64,000 nt of DNA from Bradyrhizobium diversitatis (GCF_016031635.1 NZ_JACEGD010000017.1:62001-126000); one strand, 5' to 3'. Numbered from the stretch's first letter, positions 1 through 9,445 are shown. The notes: generated by a model from the sequence alone, not told the origin. Program-made: numbers and translations.

Positions 1-128
1 GTAGCTCGGCATGGGACCTCGCGAGGCGTGATGTTGCCCTAGGTTTGTAGCGGGATCGTCCGGCATCGTCATTGCGAGCGCAGCGAAGCAATCCAGCCAT
101 GCATCCGCGCGCGAGCTATTTCGCTATC

Positions 129-307
129 GTCGTCCCGGACAAGCGCAGCTCTTGGCAACGCGTAGCGTTGTCCAGGGCGGAGCGCAGATCCGGGACCCAT
201 AATCACAGGGAAGTGTTTGGCGAAGACTCGGAGTGACCAGTCGTGCCCGATAACCACTCCCTGTGGTTATGGGTCCCGGGTTCGCGCTATGCGCGCCCCG
301 GGACGAC
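129..307. repeat. Palindromic intergenic repeat, family A (copy 1)
   Basis: The stretch begins GTCGTCCCGGACAAG and ends with the inverse, CCCCGGGACGAC. Inside, GGGACCCATAATCACAGGG is mirrored by CCCTGTGGTTATGGGTCCC, so the whole element can fold on itself. A second copy of the same design lies at 9446-9631. It carries no gene and is probably a non-autonomous dispersed repeat. A half-copy of family C (GTCATTGCGAGCGCAGCGAAG) lies just upstream near 68-97. Nothing else is supported in 1-328. Confidence 0.75.
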
Positions 308-328
308 AGTGGGGCGCGAGGCGCCGCC

Positions 329-1534
329 TTACCCCACCGCTCCCGACCCCCGCAGCGCCTTGATCGCCGCTTCGTCATATCCCGCGCCGCGCAAAATTTC
401 GTCACTGTGCTCGCCGACGGCGGGCGGCTTGCGCGGCTGCACCTTCTTCGCGCCGTCGATCCATATCGGGCTGTTGATGGTGAGCATAGTGTCGTTCTCG
501 AACGGCACCAGCACCTCGTTGTCGAGCATCTGCTTGTCGTTCGGGATGTCGTCGAGAATGGCAACGACGCCGAACACGAGGCCGTTGCCGTCGAGGATCT
601 CCCGCCATTCGGCGAGATTCCTGGTGGCGAAAGTGTCGTCCAGGATCTTGATCAGCTCGACCGAGCGGGCGTGACGGTCGGCCTTGGTGGCGAAGCGGGG
701 ATCGTTGATCAAATCCTCGCGTCCGAGGCAGCGGGCCAGCGTCGGAAACTGCTTCTCCTCGCTCAGCAGCGACAGGATCAGCCAGCGGCCGTCCTTGCAC
801 TGATAATGATTGGCGACCGCGTTCAGCGCGCGCTCGCGCGGCCGCCGCTCGCCGAACTTGGAGCCGCAGAGCTTTGCCTGTGCCAGCACGCTCGCCGCCC
901 ACACCCCGTTCGCCATCAAATTGGAGGCGACGTGCGAGCCCTTGCCGGTCTTCTCGCGCTGATAGAGCGCGGTGACGATGGCGCCGTAGAACGCCATGGC
1001 GCAGGGATGATCGCCCATGCCGGCGACCGAACGCGCCGGGGTGGTGTCGGTGTCGGCGCGGACGAGGTCCATCAGGCCCGATCGCGCCCAATAGGCATTG
1101 CTGTCGAAACCGGGCTTGTTGGCTTCCTCGCCCTTCTCGCCATAGCCGGTGAAGGAGGCGTAGATCAGCCGGTCGTTCAGATGGGCGAGATGGTCGTAGG
1201 TGATGCCGAGCTTGGCACGCACCGGCGGCGGCATGTTGGTGATGAAGACGTCGGCCTCCGCCACCAGCTTGTAGAGCACGGCCTGCGCTTCGCTCTTGGA
1301 GAGGTCGAGCGCGATGCTCTTCTTGTTGCGGGCCTCCAGCAGCCAGGCGAAATTGTGCTCGCCGGTCGGATAGCCCGGCAGGTTCGGCAGATTGCGGTAG
1401 GGGTCCCCGGTGCCGGGCGGCTCGATCTTGATGACGTCGGCGCCGAAATCCGACAGCACGGTGGCGGCTGCGGGCGCTGCGATGAAGCTCGCGCAGTCCA
1501 GAACCTTCAGCCCCGCAAAAATGCCCTTGTCCAT
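329..1534 (-). CDS. CaiB/BaiF (class III) CoA-transferase
   Basis: A 401-residue protein that should move CoA between a CoA thioester and a carboxylic acid in the cytoplasm; the substrate cannot be read from sequence. The N-terminus (GLKVLDCASF, then DFGADVIKIEPPGTGDPYR) is the family's Rossmann start. GMGDHP near residue 190 holds the Asp that forms the acyl-anhydride intermediate in formyl-CoA transferase. Length is normal for the family. The ATG at 1534 was chosen over an upstream in-frame start because gaGGGAGcaacgccg precedes it at good spacing. It is followed at its 3' side by a repeat and is not in an obvious operon with putA, which ends 117 bp away on the same strand. Confidence 0.88.
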   Translation of the reverse strand: MDKGIFAGLKVLDCASFIAAPAAATVLSDFGADVIKIEPPGTGDPYRNLPNLPGYPTGEHNFAWLLEARNKKSIALDLSKSEAQAVLYKLVAEADVFITNMPPPVRAKLGITYDHLAHLNDRLIYASFTGYGEKGEEANKPGFDSNAYWARSGLMDLVRADTDTTPARSVAGMGDHPCAMAFYGAIVTALYQREKTGKGSHVASNLMANGVWAASVLAQAKLCGSKFGERRPRERALNAVANHYQCKDGRWLILSLLSEEKQFPTLARCLGREDLINDPRFATKADRHARSVELIKILDDTFATRNLAEWREILDGNGLVFGVVAILDDIPNDKQMLDNEVLVPFENDTMLTINSPIWIDGAKKVQPRKPPAVGEHSDEILRGAGYDEAAIKALRGSGAVG

Positions 1535-1650
1535 CGCGGCGTTGCTCCCTCGCTCTTGTCGTTTCCCGCGCGCTGGAATTGGCGCGGGCCAAGTCGTGGC
1601 AGCATTAGACCGATGTTTCCGCGGGATGCAACGGCGCCTGGCGCAGGGCC

Positions 1651-4650
1651 TCACTCCTCCCCCGCAAGCAGGGCAGCGTTGCCACCGGCCGCGGCGGTGT
1701 TGATCGTCACGGTCTGCTCGGTCGCGAAGCGCGACAAATAGTGCGGGCCGCCGGCCTTCGGGCCGGTTCCGGATAGGCCGTTGCCGCCGAAGGGCTGCAC
1801 GCCGACCACGGCGCCGATCATGTTGCGATTGACGTAGATGTTGCCGACCTGGGCGCGGTCGATGATCGCCTCGATCGTGTCGTCGATGCGCGAGTGAACG
1901 CCGAGGGTCAGCCCGTAGCCGGTGCGCTCGATGCCCTGCAGGACGCGTTCGAGGTTCTCGGCGCGATAGCGTACGGCATGGAGGATCGGGCCAAACACCT
2001 CCTCGGTGAGCTGGCCGGGCTCCCTGAGCTCGAAGATGTGCGGCGCAACGAAGCAGCCTTCCGGTGCGTGGCCTGCAAAGTGCAGCCGTGCCTCGTGCTT
2101 CATCCGCGCGATATGCGCGTCGAGGCGCTGCTTGGCCTCCTCGTCGATGACCGGCCCGACATGGGTTGCGACGTCAGAGGGATCGCCGATTATCAACTCG
2201 CGCGCGGCGCCCGCGATCATCTCGATCATGCGGTCGGCGACGTCCTCCTGCACGAACAGCAGCCGCAGCGCCGAGCAGCGCTGGCCGGCGGAACGGAACG
2301 CGGAGGTGACGACGTCATCAGTGACCTGCTCGGGCAGCGCGGTGGCATCCGCGATCATCGCGTTGATGCCGCCGGTCTCCGCGATCAGCGGCACGATCGG
2401 CCCGTCCTTGGCGGCGAGAGTCCGGTTGATCAAGCGTGCCACCTCGGTCGAGCCGGTGAAGACCACGCCCGCAATGTCAGCGTGCGCGGCCAGCACGGCC
2501 CCGATGCGGCCATCGCCGGTGACGAGGTGCAGCGCGCTCTTGGGGATGCCCGCCTCGTGCAGCAGGGCCACGGCCTCGCGCGCGATGCGCGGCGTCTGCT
2601 CGGCGGGTTTTGCGACGACGCTGTTGCCGGCCATCAGCGCGGCCGTGACCTGTCCCAGGAAAATCGCCAGCGGAAAATTCCAGGGCGAGATCGCGACGAA
2701 CACGCCGCGGCCGCGCAGGGCGAGCGCGTTGCTCTCGCCGGTCGGGCCCGGCATGGCAGCCTCGCCCCCGAACAGCTTGCGGCCCTGCGCGGCATAGTAG
2801 CGGCAGAAGTCGGCGGCCTCGCGCAGCTCCGACAGCGCGTCGTCAAGCGTCTTGCCGCCCTCGGCTTGCAGCAGCGCGATGAAGTGAGCGCCGCGGCTCT
2901 CCAGCAGATGCGCGGCCTGCTCCAACGCCGCCGCGCGCCCACCTGCCGGCGTGCGGCTCCAGGCGGCAAAGCCGGCGCGTGCCGCGGCGACCGCCGCACT
3001 GGCCTGATCCGGCGAGGCATCGGCGATCACCTCGAGGCGGGCCGTCTCGGCCCTGACGTCGGTCAGCAACCGGTCGAGCGCGGCACGTTCGCCGAATTCG
3101 ATGCCGCGCGAATTACGCCGGTCCGGCGCGAAGAGATCGCAGGGCAATGGGATTTTTGGATGGGCCGCCGCCTGCGGCCGGACGATGGCATCTGCCGGAC
3201 GCTGCAACAGCGCCGACACCGGCACGCGATAGTCGGCGGCCTGCGCCACGAAGGACGAGTTCGCGCCGTTCTCGAGCAGCCGCCGCACCAGATAGGCGAG
3301 CAGATCACGATGGCTGCCGACCGGCGCGTAGGTGCGGTAGGCGATGTCCGGGTGATCTTTTGCCAGCTGCTCGTACAGCGCTTCGCCCATGCCATGCAGG
3401 CGCTGGAATTCGAAGCCGCCGCTCCCGGCGGCAAGCTCCAGCACGGTCGCGACCGTCAGCGCGTTATGGGTGGCGAATTGCGGGAAGATGCGGGGCCGCA
3501 AGGCCAGCAGCTTCGTCGCGCAGGCGACGTAGTTCAGATCCGTCATCGCCTTGCGCGTGAACACGGGATAGCCGCCGAGCCCACGCTCCTGCGCGCGCTT
3601 GATCTCGGTGTCCCAATAGGCCCCCTTGACCAGCCGCACCATCAGCTTGCGATCATGTGCGCGGGCAAGCGCATCGACATAATCGATCACCGCGCCGGCG
3701 CGCTTCTGATAGGCCTGGATGGCCAGGCCAAATCCGTCCCAGCCTCCGAGCGAGGGGTCGGCGAGCGTCGCCGCGATCACGTCGAGCGACAGCTCCAGAC
3801 GGTCGGCCTCTTCGGCGTCGACGGTGAAGTTGAGGTCATGGGCCTTGGCGCGCTGGGCGAGGTCCAGCAGCAGCGGCACCAGTTCGGCCATCACGCGCTC
3901 GCGGCTGATCGCCTCGAAGCGCGGATGCAGCGCCGAGAGCTTGACCGAGATGCCGGGCCGGTCGGGCAGAGGATGGTTGCCTGCCGCCTTGCCGATCGTT
4001 TCAATGGCGCTGGCATAGGCGTCGAAGTAGCGCTTCGCATCCGCCGCCGTGCGCGCGCCTTCGCCGAGCATGTCGAAGGAATAGCGCGTCTTCTGGCCGG
4101 AGCGCGGGCGGCCCCGCTCCAGTGCCTGCTCGATGGTCTCGCCCAGCACGAAATGATTGCCCATCAGCCGCATCGCCTGGCGCGTGGCGGTACGCACGGC
4201 CGGTGCGCCGAGCCGCTTCACGAGCCGGCCGATGGTGCCGTCGGGCGTGTCGCCGGGCTGGATCACGCGCGCGGAGAGGCCGAGCGCCCAGGCCGAGGCG
4301 TTAACCAGGAACGCGGTGGACTTGGTCTCGTGATGGATGAAGTCGCCTTCGCCGAGCTTGTCCTCGATGAACTGGTCGGCGGTGCGCGCGTCCGGCACGC
4401 GCAGCAGCGCCTCGGCCAGCACCATCAGCGCGAGCCCCTCTTTGGTCGAGAGCGCGAACTCCCGCAGCATGTCCTCGACGCCCCCGAGGCGGTCGTCGCG
4501 CTTGCGGATCGCCTCGATCAGCCGCGTCGCGGTGCGGTCGATCCGCGCCTCCTGTGGCGGGCTCAGATGCGAGGCCGGCAGGAGCTGTGCGGCGATCTCG
4601 GCGTCATCGGGGGCGTAAGGCGCGGAGAAGGGCGGCGGGCTGTTCGGCAT
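1651..4650 (-). CDS. putA: Bifunctional proline dehydrogenase / L-glutamate gamma-semialdehyde dehydrogenase PutA
   Basis: Oxidises proline to glutamate in two steps (FAD-linked proline dehydrogenase, then NAD-linked P5C dehydrogenase) with substrate channelling. At 999 residues it matches the short PutA known from Bradyrhizobium, which lacks the N-terminal ribbon-helix-helix DNA-binding domain of enterobacterial PutA. The PRODH barrel covers roughly residues 110-430 (SVKLSALHPRFEA, LVKGAYWDTEIKRAQ, LLENGANSSFV). The ALDH half covers about 520-985, with the catalytic Cys in SAGQRCSALRLL and the Glu in LIAETGG. The ATG at 4650 is preceded by acaGGAGacgcc. It cannot repress its own gene; control probably comes from the divergent Lrp-type regulator 81 bp away. 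Confidence 0.96.
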   Translation of the reverse strand: MPNSPPPFSAPYAPDDAEIAAQLLPASHLSPPQEARIDRTATRLIEAIRKRDDRLGGVEDMLREFALSTKEGLALMVLAEALLRVPDARTADQFIEDKLGEGDFIHHETKSTAFLVNASAWALGLSARVIQPGDTPDGTIGRLVKRLGAPAVRTATRQAMRLMGNHFVLGETIEQALERGRPRSGQKTRYSFDMLGEGARTAADAKRYFDAYASAIETIGKAAGNHPLPDRPGISVKLSALHPRFEAISRERVMAELVPLLLDLAQRAKAHDLNFTVDAEEADRLELSLDVIAATLADPSLGGWDGFGLAIQAYQKRAGAVIDYVDALARAHDRKLMVRLVKGAYWDTEIKRAQERGLGGYPVFTRKAMTDLNYVACATKLLALRPRIFPQFATHNALTVATVLELAAGSGGFEFQRLHGMGEALYEQLAKDHPDIAYRTYAPVGSHRDLLAYLVRRLLENGANSSFVAQAADYRVPVSALLQRPADAIVRPQAAAHPKIPLPCDLFAPDRRNSRGIEFGERAALDRLLTDVRAETARLEVIADASPDQASAAVAAARAGFAAWSRTPAGGRAAALEQAAHLLESRGAHFIALLQAEGGKTLDDALSELREAADFCRYYAAQGRKLFGGEAAMPGPTGESNALALRGRGVFVAISPWNFPLAIFLGQVTAALMAGNSVVAKPAEQTPRIAREAVALLHEAGIPKSALHLVTGDGRIGAVLAAHADIAGVVFTGSTEVARLINRTLAAKDGPIVPLIAETGGINAMIADATALPEQVTDDVVTSAFRSAGQRCSALRLLFVQEDVADRMIEMIAGAARELIIGDPSDVATHVGPVIDEEAKQRLDAHIARMKHEARLHFAGHAPEGCFVAPHIFELREPGQLTEEVFGPILHAVRYRAENLERVLQGIERTGYGLTLGVHSRIDDTIEAIIDRAQVGNIYVNRNMIGAVVGVQPFGGNGLSGTGPKAGGPHYLSRFATEQTVTINTAAAGGNAALLAGEE

Positions 4651-4731
4651 GGCGTCTCCTGTGGCTGGAATCCAGGATAAGGCCCACATTACCGTAGTTC
4701 GATAGACAATTTAGCTTCTTTGCCTTAGAAA
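4651..4731. promoter_or_regulatory. Divergent putA / Lrp-regulator promoter region
   Basis: An 81-bp gap between the two divergent starts, clearly more AT-rich than its surroundings (TTCGATAGACAATTTAGC, then TGCCTTAGAAAATGAAGG). Lrp/AsnC regulators bind such AT-rich degenerate palindromes. I see no perfect inverted repeat, so the exact operator is not assigned. Confidence 0.5.
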
Positions 4732-5226
4732 ATGAAGGATCTTGGTCATCCAGCCACAAAAGATATGGAACTAGATCGAACAGACCGGAAGATCCTCTCG
4801 ATTCTCCAGGAAGATGGGCGCATCGCCAATGTCGAGCTCGCCGAGCGCATTGGGCTGTCGCCAACGTCGATTGGCGAACGGCTGAAGCGCTTGCAGCGCG
4901 AGGGTTTTGTCGAGGGCTATGGTGCGCGGCTCAACCCGCACCGGCTCGGACTCGGCCTGTTGGTGTTCGTAGAAGTTCTGCTCGACAAGACCACGCCCGA
5001 CAATTTCGAGCGCTTTGCACGCGCGGTGAAGCTCGCGCCCGAGGTGCTGGAGTGTCACATGGTTGCCGGCGGCTTCGACTATCTTGTGAAGGCGCGGCTT
5101 GCGGACATGGCCGCCTATCGACGCTTTCTCGGCGAGACCCTGCTGTCGATGCCGGGGGTGCGCGAGACGCGGACCTATGCGGTGATGGAGGAGATCAAGC
5201 GCGACGCACCGTTGCCGGTAGGCTGA
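4732..5226 (+). CDS. Lrp/AsnC family transcriptional regulator (PutR-like)
   Basis: Predicted proline-responsive activator of putA, inferred from the divergent arrangement. The N-terminal winged HTH reads LDRTDRKILSILQEDGRI with recognition helix LSPTSIGERLKRL. The C-terminal RAM/AsnC effector domain runs from about residue 75 to the end. Length is 164 residues from the ATG at 4732, or 153 from the in-frame ATG at 4765 (MELDRTDRK), which fits the family's usual start; neither has a convincing ribosome binding site. The proline assignment comes from context and is not seen in the protein itself. Confidence 0.88.
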   Translation: MKDLGHPATKDMELDRTDRKILSILQEDGRIANVELAERIGLSPTSIGERLKRLQREGFVEGYGARLNPHRLGLGLLVFVEVLLDKTTPDNFERFARAVKLAPEVLECHMVAGGFDYLVKARLADMAAYRRFLGETLLSMPGVRETRTYAVMEEIKRDAPLPVG

Positions 5227-5394
5227 CGACATGCCGTCGCGATTGTCATTGCTGTGGCGTGGACAAGCGGTCTTCCAAGGAAAAATAACTATCCCCGTGC
5301 AATCGCAACGCCTGTCGTCGACTGCACTGGCCGTCTTCTAAATTTCTTGGCCCGGCTCCCGGATTAGTCCAGGAGGCAGCAAATGCTGGCGGGC

Positions 5395-5595
5395 TTATAC
5401 TTTGAGGTTTTCTGCGGAGGTCTTGCCCCGGTTTGCGATCTCTTCGTATTCCACCGTCTGTCCCTCGTTGAGGGTCGACAGACCGGCTTTCTGCACTGCC
5501 GAGATATGCACGAACACATCCTTGCCCCCCGACGCAGGCTGGATAAATCCATAACCCTTCGTCGGGTTGAACCACTTGACCGTACCTTTAGCCAT
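5395..5595 (-). CDS. Cold-shock domain protein
   Basis: A 66-residue single-domain OB-fold protein that binds single-stranded nucleic acid and melts RNA structure. Both RNA-binding motifs are present: KGYGFIQP (RNP1) and DVFVHIS (RNP2), after the typical start MAKGTVKWFN. An upstream in-frame start exists, but the ATG at 5595 fits the family exactly. A roughly 200-bp untranslated stretch separates it from the convergent-side sorB gene, and such leaders often carry post-transcriptional control in csp genes; none is shown here. Confidence 0.95.
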   Translation of the reverse strand: MAKGTVKWFNPTKGYGFIQPASGGKDVFVHISAVQKAGLSTLNEGQTVEYEEIANRGKTSAENLKV

Positions 5596-5801
5596 CACGA
5601 CTTCTCCGCGGGTCTTCCTCCGAGATCGCGAACCGCCAGTCCCCGCCAACCGGCCGGTTCGGTCCTACAGGATACGCGGAATGTGGCAGGCTTGGTAGCT
5701 CAAACCACATCGGCATTTCGCTGAATTCCGCTCAACTTCGCGGCGTTTTTGCCGGTTTTGCCCGTTTCGCGGTCAAATGCCCGTACGCGTCCCCGCATTC
5801 G

Positions 5802-6116
5802 TCAATACGTCGCAGCCAGATAGTCGACGATCTTGCCGACATCGGCATCGTCGATCGGCGCGCCATAGACCTTGATCATCTTCGTCACCTCGGCCTGCCA
5901 GAAGCTCTTCTTGTCCTTCATCGGCGGCTGCGTGGCGATGTAGTCGGACGAGTGGCAGGCGCTGCAATTGCCCTGCACGACCTCCAGATTGGGACCGGGC
6001 TTGAAGGCGGCGACCTCGTCGGGAGTCTTGTAATTGACCGGCGCGGCAAGTGCCGAACCCGCCACGGCGGCGAGGGCGAGCATCACTGCGAGGAGAACGG
6101 TGCGCTGCATGATCAT
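5802..6116 (-). CDS. sorB: SorB-like c-type cytochrome subunit of sulfite dehydrogenase
   Basis: A 104-residue exported monohaem cytochrome c. A signal peptide (MQRTVLLAVMLALAAVAGSALAA) is followed by the haem site CSACH. The C-terminal IVDYLAATY is the usual helix end of small cytochromes c. It starts 6 bp after sorA on the same strand, so the two are co-transcribed. In the SorAB family this subunit takes electrons from the molybdenum centre of SorA and passes them to the respiratory cytochrome c pool in the periplasm. An ATG at 6110 is an equally possible start. Confidence 0.9.
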   Translation of the reverse strand: MIMQRTVLLAVMLALAAVAGSALAAPVNYKTPDEVAAFKPGPNLEVVQGNCSACHSSDYIATQPPMKDKKSFWQAEVTKMIKVYGAPIDDADVGKIVDYLAATY

Positions 6117-6122
6117 TCTCCT

Positions 6123-7322
6123 TCAGGCGACCGTCACGCGGACGGTTTCGACGACGTTGCGCAGATAACCCGCCGGATTCCAGCGTGGCGTGTCCGGCTG
6201 CGTCTCACCGCCATTGCCGGTGGCGCGCACCTTGAGCTCATGGCTGCCGGCGGCGAGCTTCACCGGCAGCTTCCATTCGCGGAAGGCGTATTTGCCGAGG
6301 TCCTTGCCGAGCCTTGCGCGGGTCCAGGTCTTGCCGCCATCGGTGGAGACCTCGACTTCCTTGATACCCTTGCCGCCGTCGAAGGCGATGCCGCGCAGGG
6401 TCACAGCTCCCGCCTTCAGCCTGGCGCCATCGGGGACGCTGGTGATGAAGGAACGGATGGTGAAGCGGTTGATCGGGATCGTCGCCTTCGGCGCGGTGCC
6501 CGGCTCGACCGCGTTGTTGGGCGTATCGGGAATGCGATAGGCCGACTTCATCCAGAAGCCGTCATAGATGTTGTCGATGACGGTGATCTCGTTGAGGTGC
6601 TTGACCCAGTAGGTGCCGAAATAGCCAGGCACGATCAGGCGCAGCGGGAAGCCGTTGAGGAACGGCAGGTCCTCGCCGTTCATGCCATAGGCCAGCATCA
6701 CCTCGCCGTCGGTGGCGTGATCGAGATCGAGCGCCTTGATGAAGTCGGGCGTCTTGTCGCTGACCGGTCCGTCCATGCCGCCAAACGTCACCTGCTTGGC
6801 GCCACTCTGAACGCCGGCCATCGCCAGCACGGATTTCAGCGGTATGCCGCGCCAGCGCGCACAGCCCATCGCGCCGTTGGCGAGCTGGCCGCCGGCGACG
6901 CGCGGCTCGAAGAAACCGCGGCTGTTGCCGGAGCACTGGTTGACGGCGACGATCTCGGTCGCCTTCATCTTCCTGATGTCCTTCAGCGAAAGTTTCAGCG
7001 GCTTGTCGACCTTGCCCTTGACCTCGAGCGTGAACTTGTCGGGGTCGAGATCGTAAGGCAGGTCGGAGAGGTGATAGCGCACGAAGAACGCGTTGTTCGG
7101 CGTGATCGGGCCGTCGTTGAACACGGCAAACGGCGTCTCGAGCTGAGGCGGCCGGCTGGTCAGGCCGATCATCGGTCGCTTCTGCGGATATTTCACCAGC
7201 GGTCGTTCGCCATTGGCGAAGGGCAGGGTGACGGTGTCGAGCGCCAGCGCCTTGGTGGAGTTCAATGTAGCCGCAACGGCGGCAAGGCCCGCTCCTTTGA
7301 GCAGGTCGCGTCGGTCGAACAT
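6123..7322 (-). CDS. sorA: Sulfite dehydrogenase molybdopterin subunit SorA
   Basis: A 399-residue periplasmic sulfite:cytochrome c oxidoreductase catalytic subunit. A twin-arginine-type leader (MFDRRDLLKGAGLAAVAATL) fits export after molybdenum cofactor insertion. The sulfite oxidase fold shows the molybdenum-ligand Cys in VNQCSGNSRGFFEPR and the C-terminal dimerisation domain (KEVEVSTDGGKTWTRARLG). Paired with SorB it oxidises sulfite to sulfate, probably during degradation of organosulfur compounds. Ribosome binding site ccgGGAGGagaccaga precedes ATG 7322. Confidence 0.93.
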   Translation of the reverse strand: MFDRRDLLKGAGLAAVAATLNSTKALALDTVTLPFANGERPLVKYPQKRPMIGLTSRPPQLETPFAVFNDGPITPNNAFFVRYHLSDLPYDLDPDKFTLEVKGKVDKPLKLSLKDIRKMKATEIVAVNQCSGNSRGFFEPRVAGGQLANGAMGCARWRGIPLKSVLAMAGVQSGAKQVTFGGMDGPVSDKTPDFIKALDLDHATDGEVMLAYGMNGEDLPFLNGFPLRLIVPGYFGTYWVKHLNEITVIDNIYDGFWMKSAYRIPDTPNNAVEPGTAPKATIPINRFTIRSFITSVPDGARLKAGAVTLRGIAFDGGKGIKEVEVSTDGGKTWTRARLGKDLGKYAFREWKLPVKLAAGSHELKVRATGNGGETQPDTPRWNPAGYLRNVVETVRVTVA

Positions 7323-7508
7323 TCTGGTCTCCTCCCGGAGCTTTTGTTGGACCAGCGGTCATCACCGCGATCCTGCGCTCATCTGTCGCAACGATCTGGA
7401 TGATGTCAATTGGTGCTTTCGCAGCAAGCCCATGCCGCTGTGTTGCAGCGGGCCGGTGTTTACGCGGCGATGAGATTGGGCCCAAGCTGTAGCCGCGACG
7501 GTGGTGCA

Positions 7509-7629
7509 CCTCTCCCCGCTTGCGGGAGAGGTCGGCACGAAGTGACGGGTGAGGGCTCTCTCCTCTAGGGGGCTGTCCCGTTGCGGAGACACCCTCTCCC
7601 CAACCCTCCCTCGCAAGCGGGGGGAGGGA
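7509..7629. repeat. Palindromic intergenic repeat, family D (copy 1)
   Basis: Starts CCTCTCCCCGCTTGCGGGAGAGG and ends near AACCCTCCCTCGCAAGCGGGGGGAGGG. It shares GACGGGTGAGGG-type inner blocks with the copies at 11297, 24930 and 29676. It fills most of the 331-bp gap between sorA and the cyclase gene; I see no gene there. Confidence 0.7.
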
Positions 7630-7653
7630 GCGCACCGCCTCAGTGGCTTCGCC

Positions 7654-9087
7654 TTACGCCGCGACGCGCTCGCTTCGATCGACCAGCGCCGTCAACGTCC
7701 TTGCATCCGCCACGACGCGCACCGCCATCGGTTCGTCGCGGCCGCGGATTGCGGCCTCCTGCTGCGGCAGGGCGTCGTCGGCGAGGTCCGCGGTGCGGAG
7801 GATTTCCTCCGAGACGATCGCCTCGCAGGCCAGGGTCTTGGTCATGTCCTGCAGGCGGGCGGCGACGTTGACGGCATCGCCCAGCGCCGTGAAGACGATG
7901 TGGTCGCGATAGCCGATGTCGCCAATGATGACCTCGCCGCCGTGGATGCCGATGCCGAAGCGGATCGGCTGGCGAAGATCGTGGCTCAGGAGCTCGTTGA
8001 GCTCGTCGATATGGGTGGCGATTCCGCCGGCGGCCTTCAGCGCCTGCCGGCACGCGGTTTGCGGGTCGGCCGACAGCCCGAACAGCGCCAGCATGCCGTC
8101 GCCGACGAACTGGTTCGGCAGGCCGCCATTCTCGATGACGGCCTGCGAGACCGCGCCGAGGAAGCGGTTGACGATGAAGACCGTGTCGAACGGCAGCCGC
8201 TTCTCGGCAAGCTGCGTCGAGCCGCGCATGTCCACGAACAGGCTGACGAGATAGCGCTCCTGGCCGATGCTGGCAGGCGTCGAAGCCTGCGCATTCGCGG
8301 AGACCGTGTGCGGTGTGAAGAGCTGGAAGAAGGAGAGGTCGGAGGTCGGCCGCAGCTGGCAGGCGAGCCTGATCGAGGGATCGGAGGTGCCGACGCGGGT
8401 GAGCACGAAGGCCTCGCGCGGCGATGGCTCGGGCAGGGCCTCATGATCACCGATGATGCGGATGCGGCAGGTCGAGCAGCGGGCGCGGCCGCCGCAGACG
8501 CTGGCATGCGGCACGTTGTGGCGCAGGCTCGCTTCCAGCACGGAGAGGCCTTTTGGCACGCGCACCGTCTTGCCGTTGCCGTAGGACAGCGCGATCATGC
8601 CGCCGCGCCGCTCGCGCAAGGCCCGCGCGCCGCGTGCCGCCAGCGCCAAGGCGAGCAATCCGAAATAGCCGATGGTGAGGCCGCCCGCGATGCGGTCGAG
8701 TGCATTGCCTTCAGCGACCGTGCCGACCTGATCGCGGGTAAGGTTCTGGCTACGCCACTCTCGATCTTCGCTCTCGACGGCGACGCTGCGGCCGCCCTGA
8801 TAGATGCCGAGCAGCGACAGCGTCGGGATCAGCACGGCGGCCGCGAGCAGATAGGGCGCCGCGCGCGTGAAGAACGGCTTCAGGCGAAGCCAGAAGAAAA
8901 TGCCGATGCAGCCGTGCACCCATGCAATGAGGAGCAGGATCGTCATCTGCCAAAGCCGGCCCGGCGCTGCGACGAAGAACAGATAGAGCTCCTGCGGATA
9001 GAGCTTCTGATGATCGTACAGCGTGTAACCGAGCCGCACCCCGACCACGTGCCCCATGACCAGAGCGGGGATGCTCAGGCCCAGCAC
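7654..9087 (-). CDS. Ferredoxin-domain adenylate/guanylate cyclase, 5'-truncated by a frame break
   Basis: The intact part encodes a membrane region (several hydrophobic helices), a [2Fe-2S] ferredoxin domain (CGGRARCSTC, with a later Cys in RLACQLRP) and a C-terminal class III cyclase domain. The metal-binding Asp residues appear in SLFVDMRGST and QFVGDGMLALFG, and NVAARL is intact. The product would be a membrane cyclase whose iron-sulfur domain may sense redox state. The open frame begins only at a GTG near 9087, inside a transmembrane region (RRQFRWRTIEPLQLVLG). Its natural N-terminus lies in another frame at 9102-9317. Either the gene is broken or there is an assembly error. Confidence 0.8.
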   Translation of the reverse strand: MLGLSIPALVMGHVVGVRLGYTLYDHQKLYPQELYLFFVAAPGRLWQMTILLLIAWVHGCIGIFFWLRLKPFFTRAAPYLLAAAVLIPTLSLLGIYQGGRSVAVESEDREWRSQNLTRDQVGTVAEGNALDRIAGGLTIGYFGLLALALAARGARALRERRGGMIALSYGNGKTVRVPKGLSVLEASLRHNVPHASVCGGRARCSTCRIRIIGDHEALPEPSPREAFVLTRVGTSDPSIRLACQLRPTSDLSFFQLFTPHTVSANAQASTPASIGQERYLVSLFVDMRGSTQLAEKRLPFDTVFIVNRFLGAVSQAVIENGGLPNQFVGDGMLALFGLSADPQTACRQALKAAGGIATHIDELNELLSHDLRQPIRFGIGIHGGEVIIGDIGYRDHIVFTALGDAVNVAARLQDMTKTLACEAIVSEEILRTADLADDALPQQEAAIRGRDEPMAVRVVADARTLTALVDRSERVAA

Positions 9088-9101
9088 CAGCTGGAGCGGC
9101 T

Positions 9102-9317
9102 CGATCGTCCGCCAGCGGAACTGCCGGCGCTGAACTGCCAGAACAGGGTATGATAGTAGACCCCGACCTCCATGGCATCCACCGAGATGTTGCCGAGCGC
9201 ATGGTTGAGGAAATGGCTGACCACATAGGCGAACAGGATGATTCCGCAGATGAGCCGCAGTTGCCGGACGCCGGTGGCGCGGACGAGCTCGGGCATGTGT
9301 ACGGGAGCGGTGGCCAT
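9102..9317 (-). pseudogene. N-terminal fragment of the ferredoxin-cyclase gene
   Basis: This frame encodes MATAPVHMPELVRATGV, then a hydrophobic helix and YYHTLFWQF, the kind of start expected for the membrane part of the gene at 7654-9087. It then runs out of frame near 9125 and stops. The joining sequence contains GGCAGTTC twice, 14 bp apart, as expected if a deletion between short direct repeats removed part of the second helix and changed frame. The whole gene would span 7654-9317. Confidence 0.65.
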
Positions 9318-9445
9318 GATTCGCTTGTATCAGTTCACCAAGGAGAACAGCCAGCGTAGCGTTTAATTCCCGATGTGGACAGGCTCGCCAATCACATGCG
9401 CGGCAGGGTTACGAAATCGTAGGGTGGGCGCGTCTAACCTCCGCT

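Noticed and set aside
1894..4680. 928-codon open frame opposite putA
   Set aside because: Antisense shadow of a high-GC gene; the translation is Arg/Gly/Asp-rich and putA is certain.
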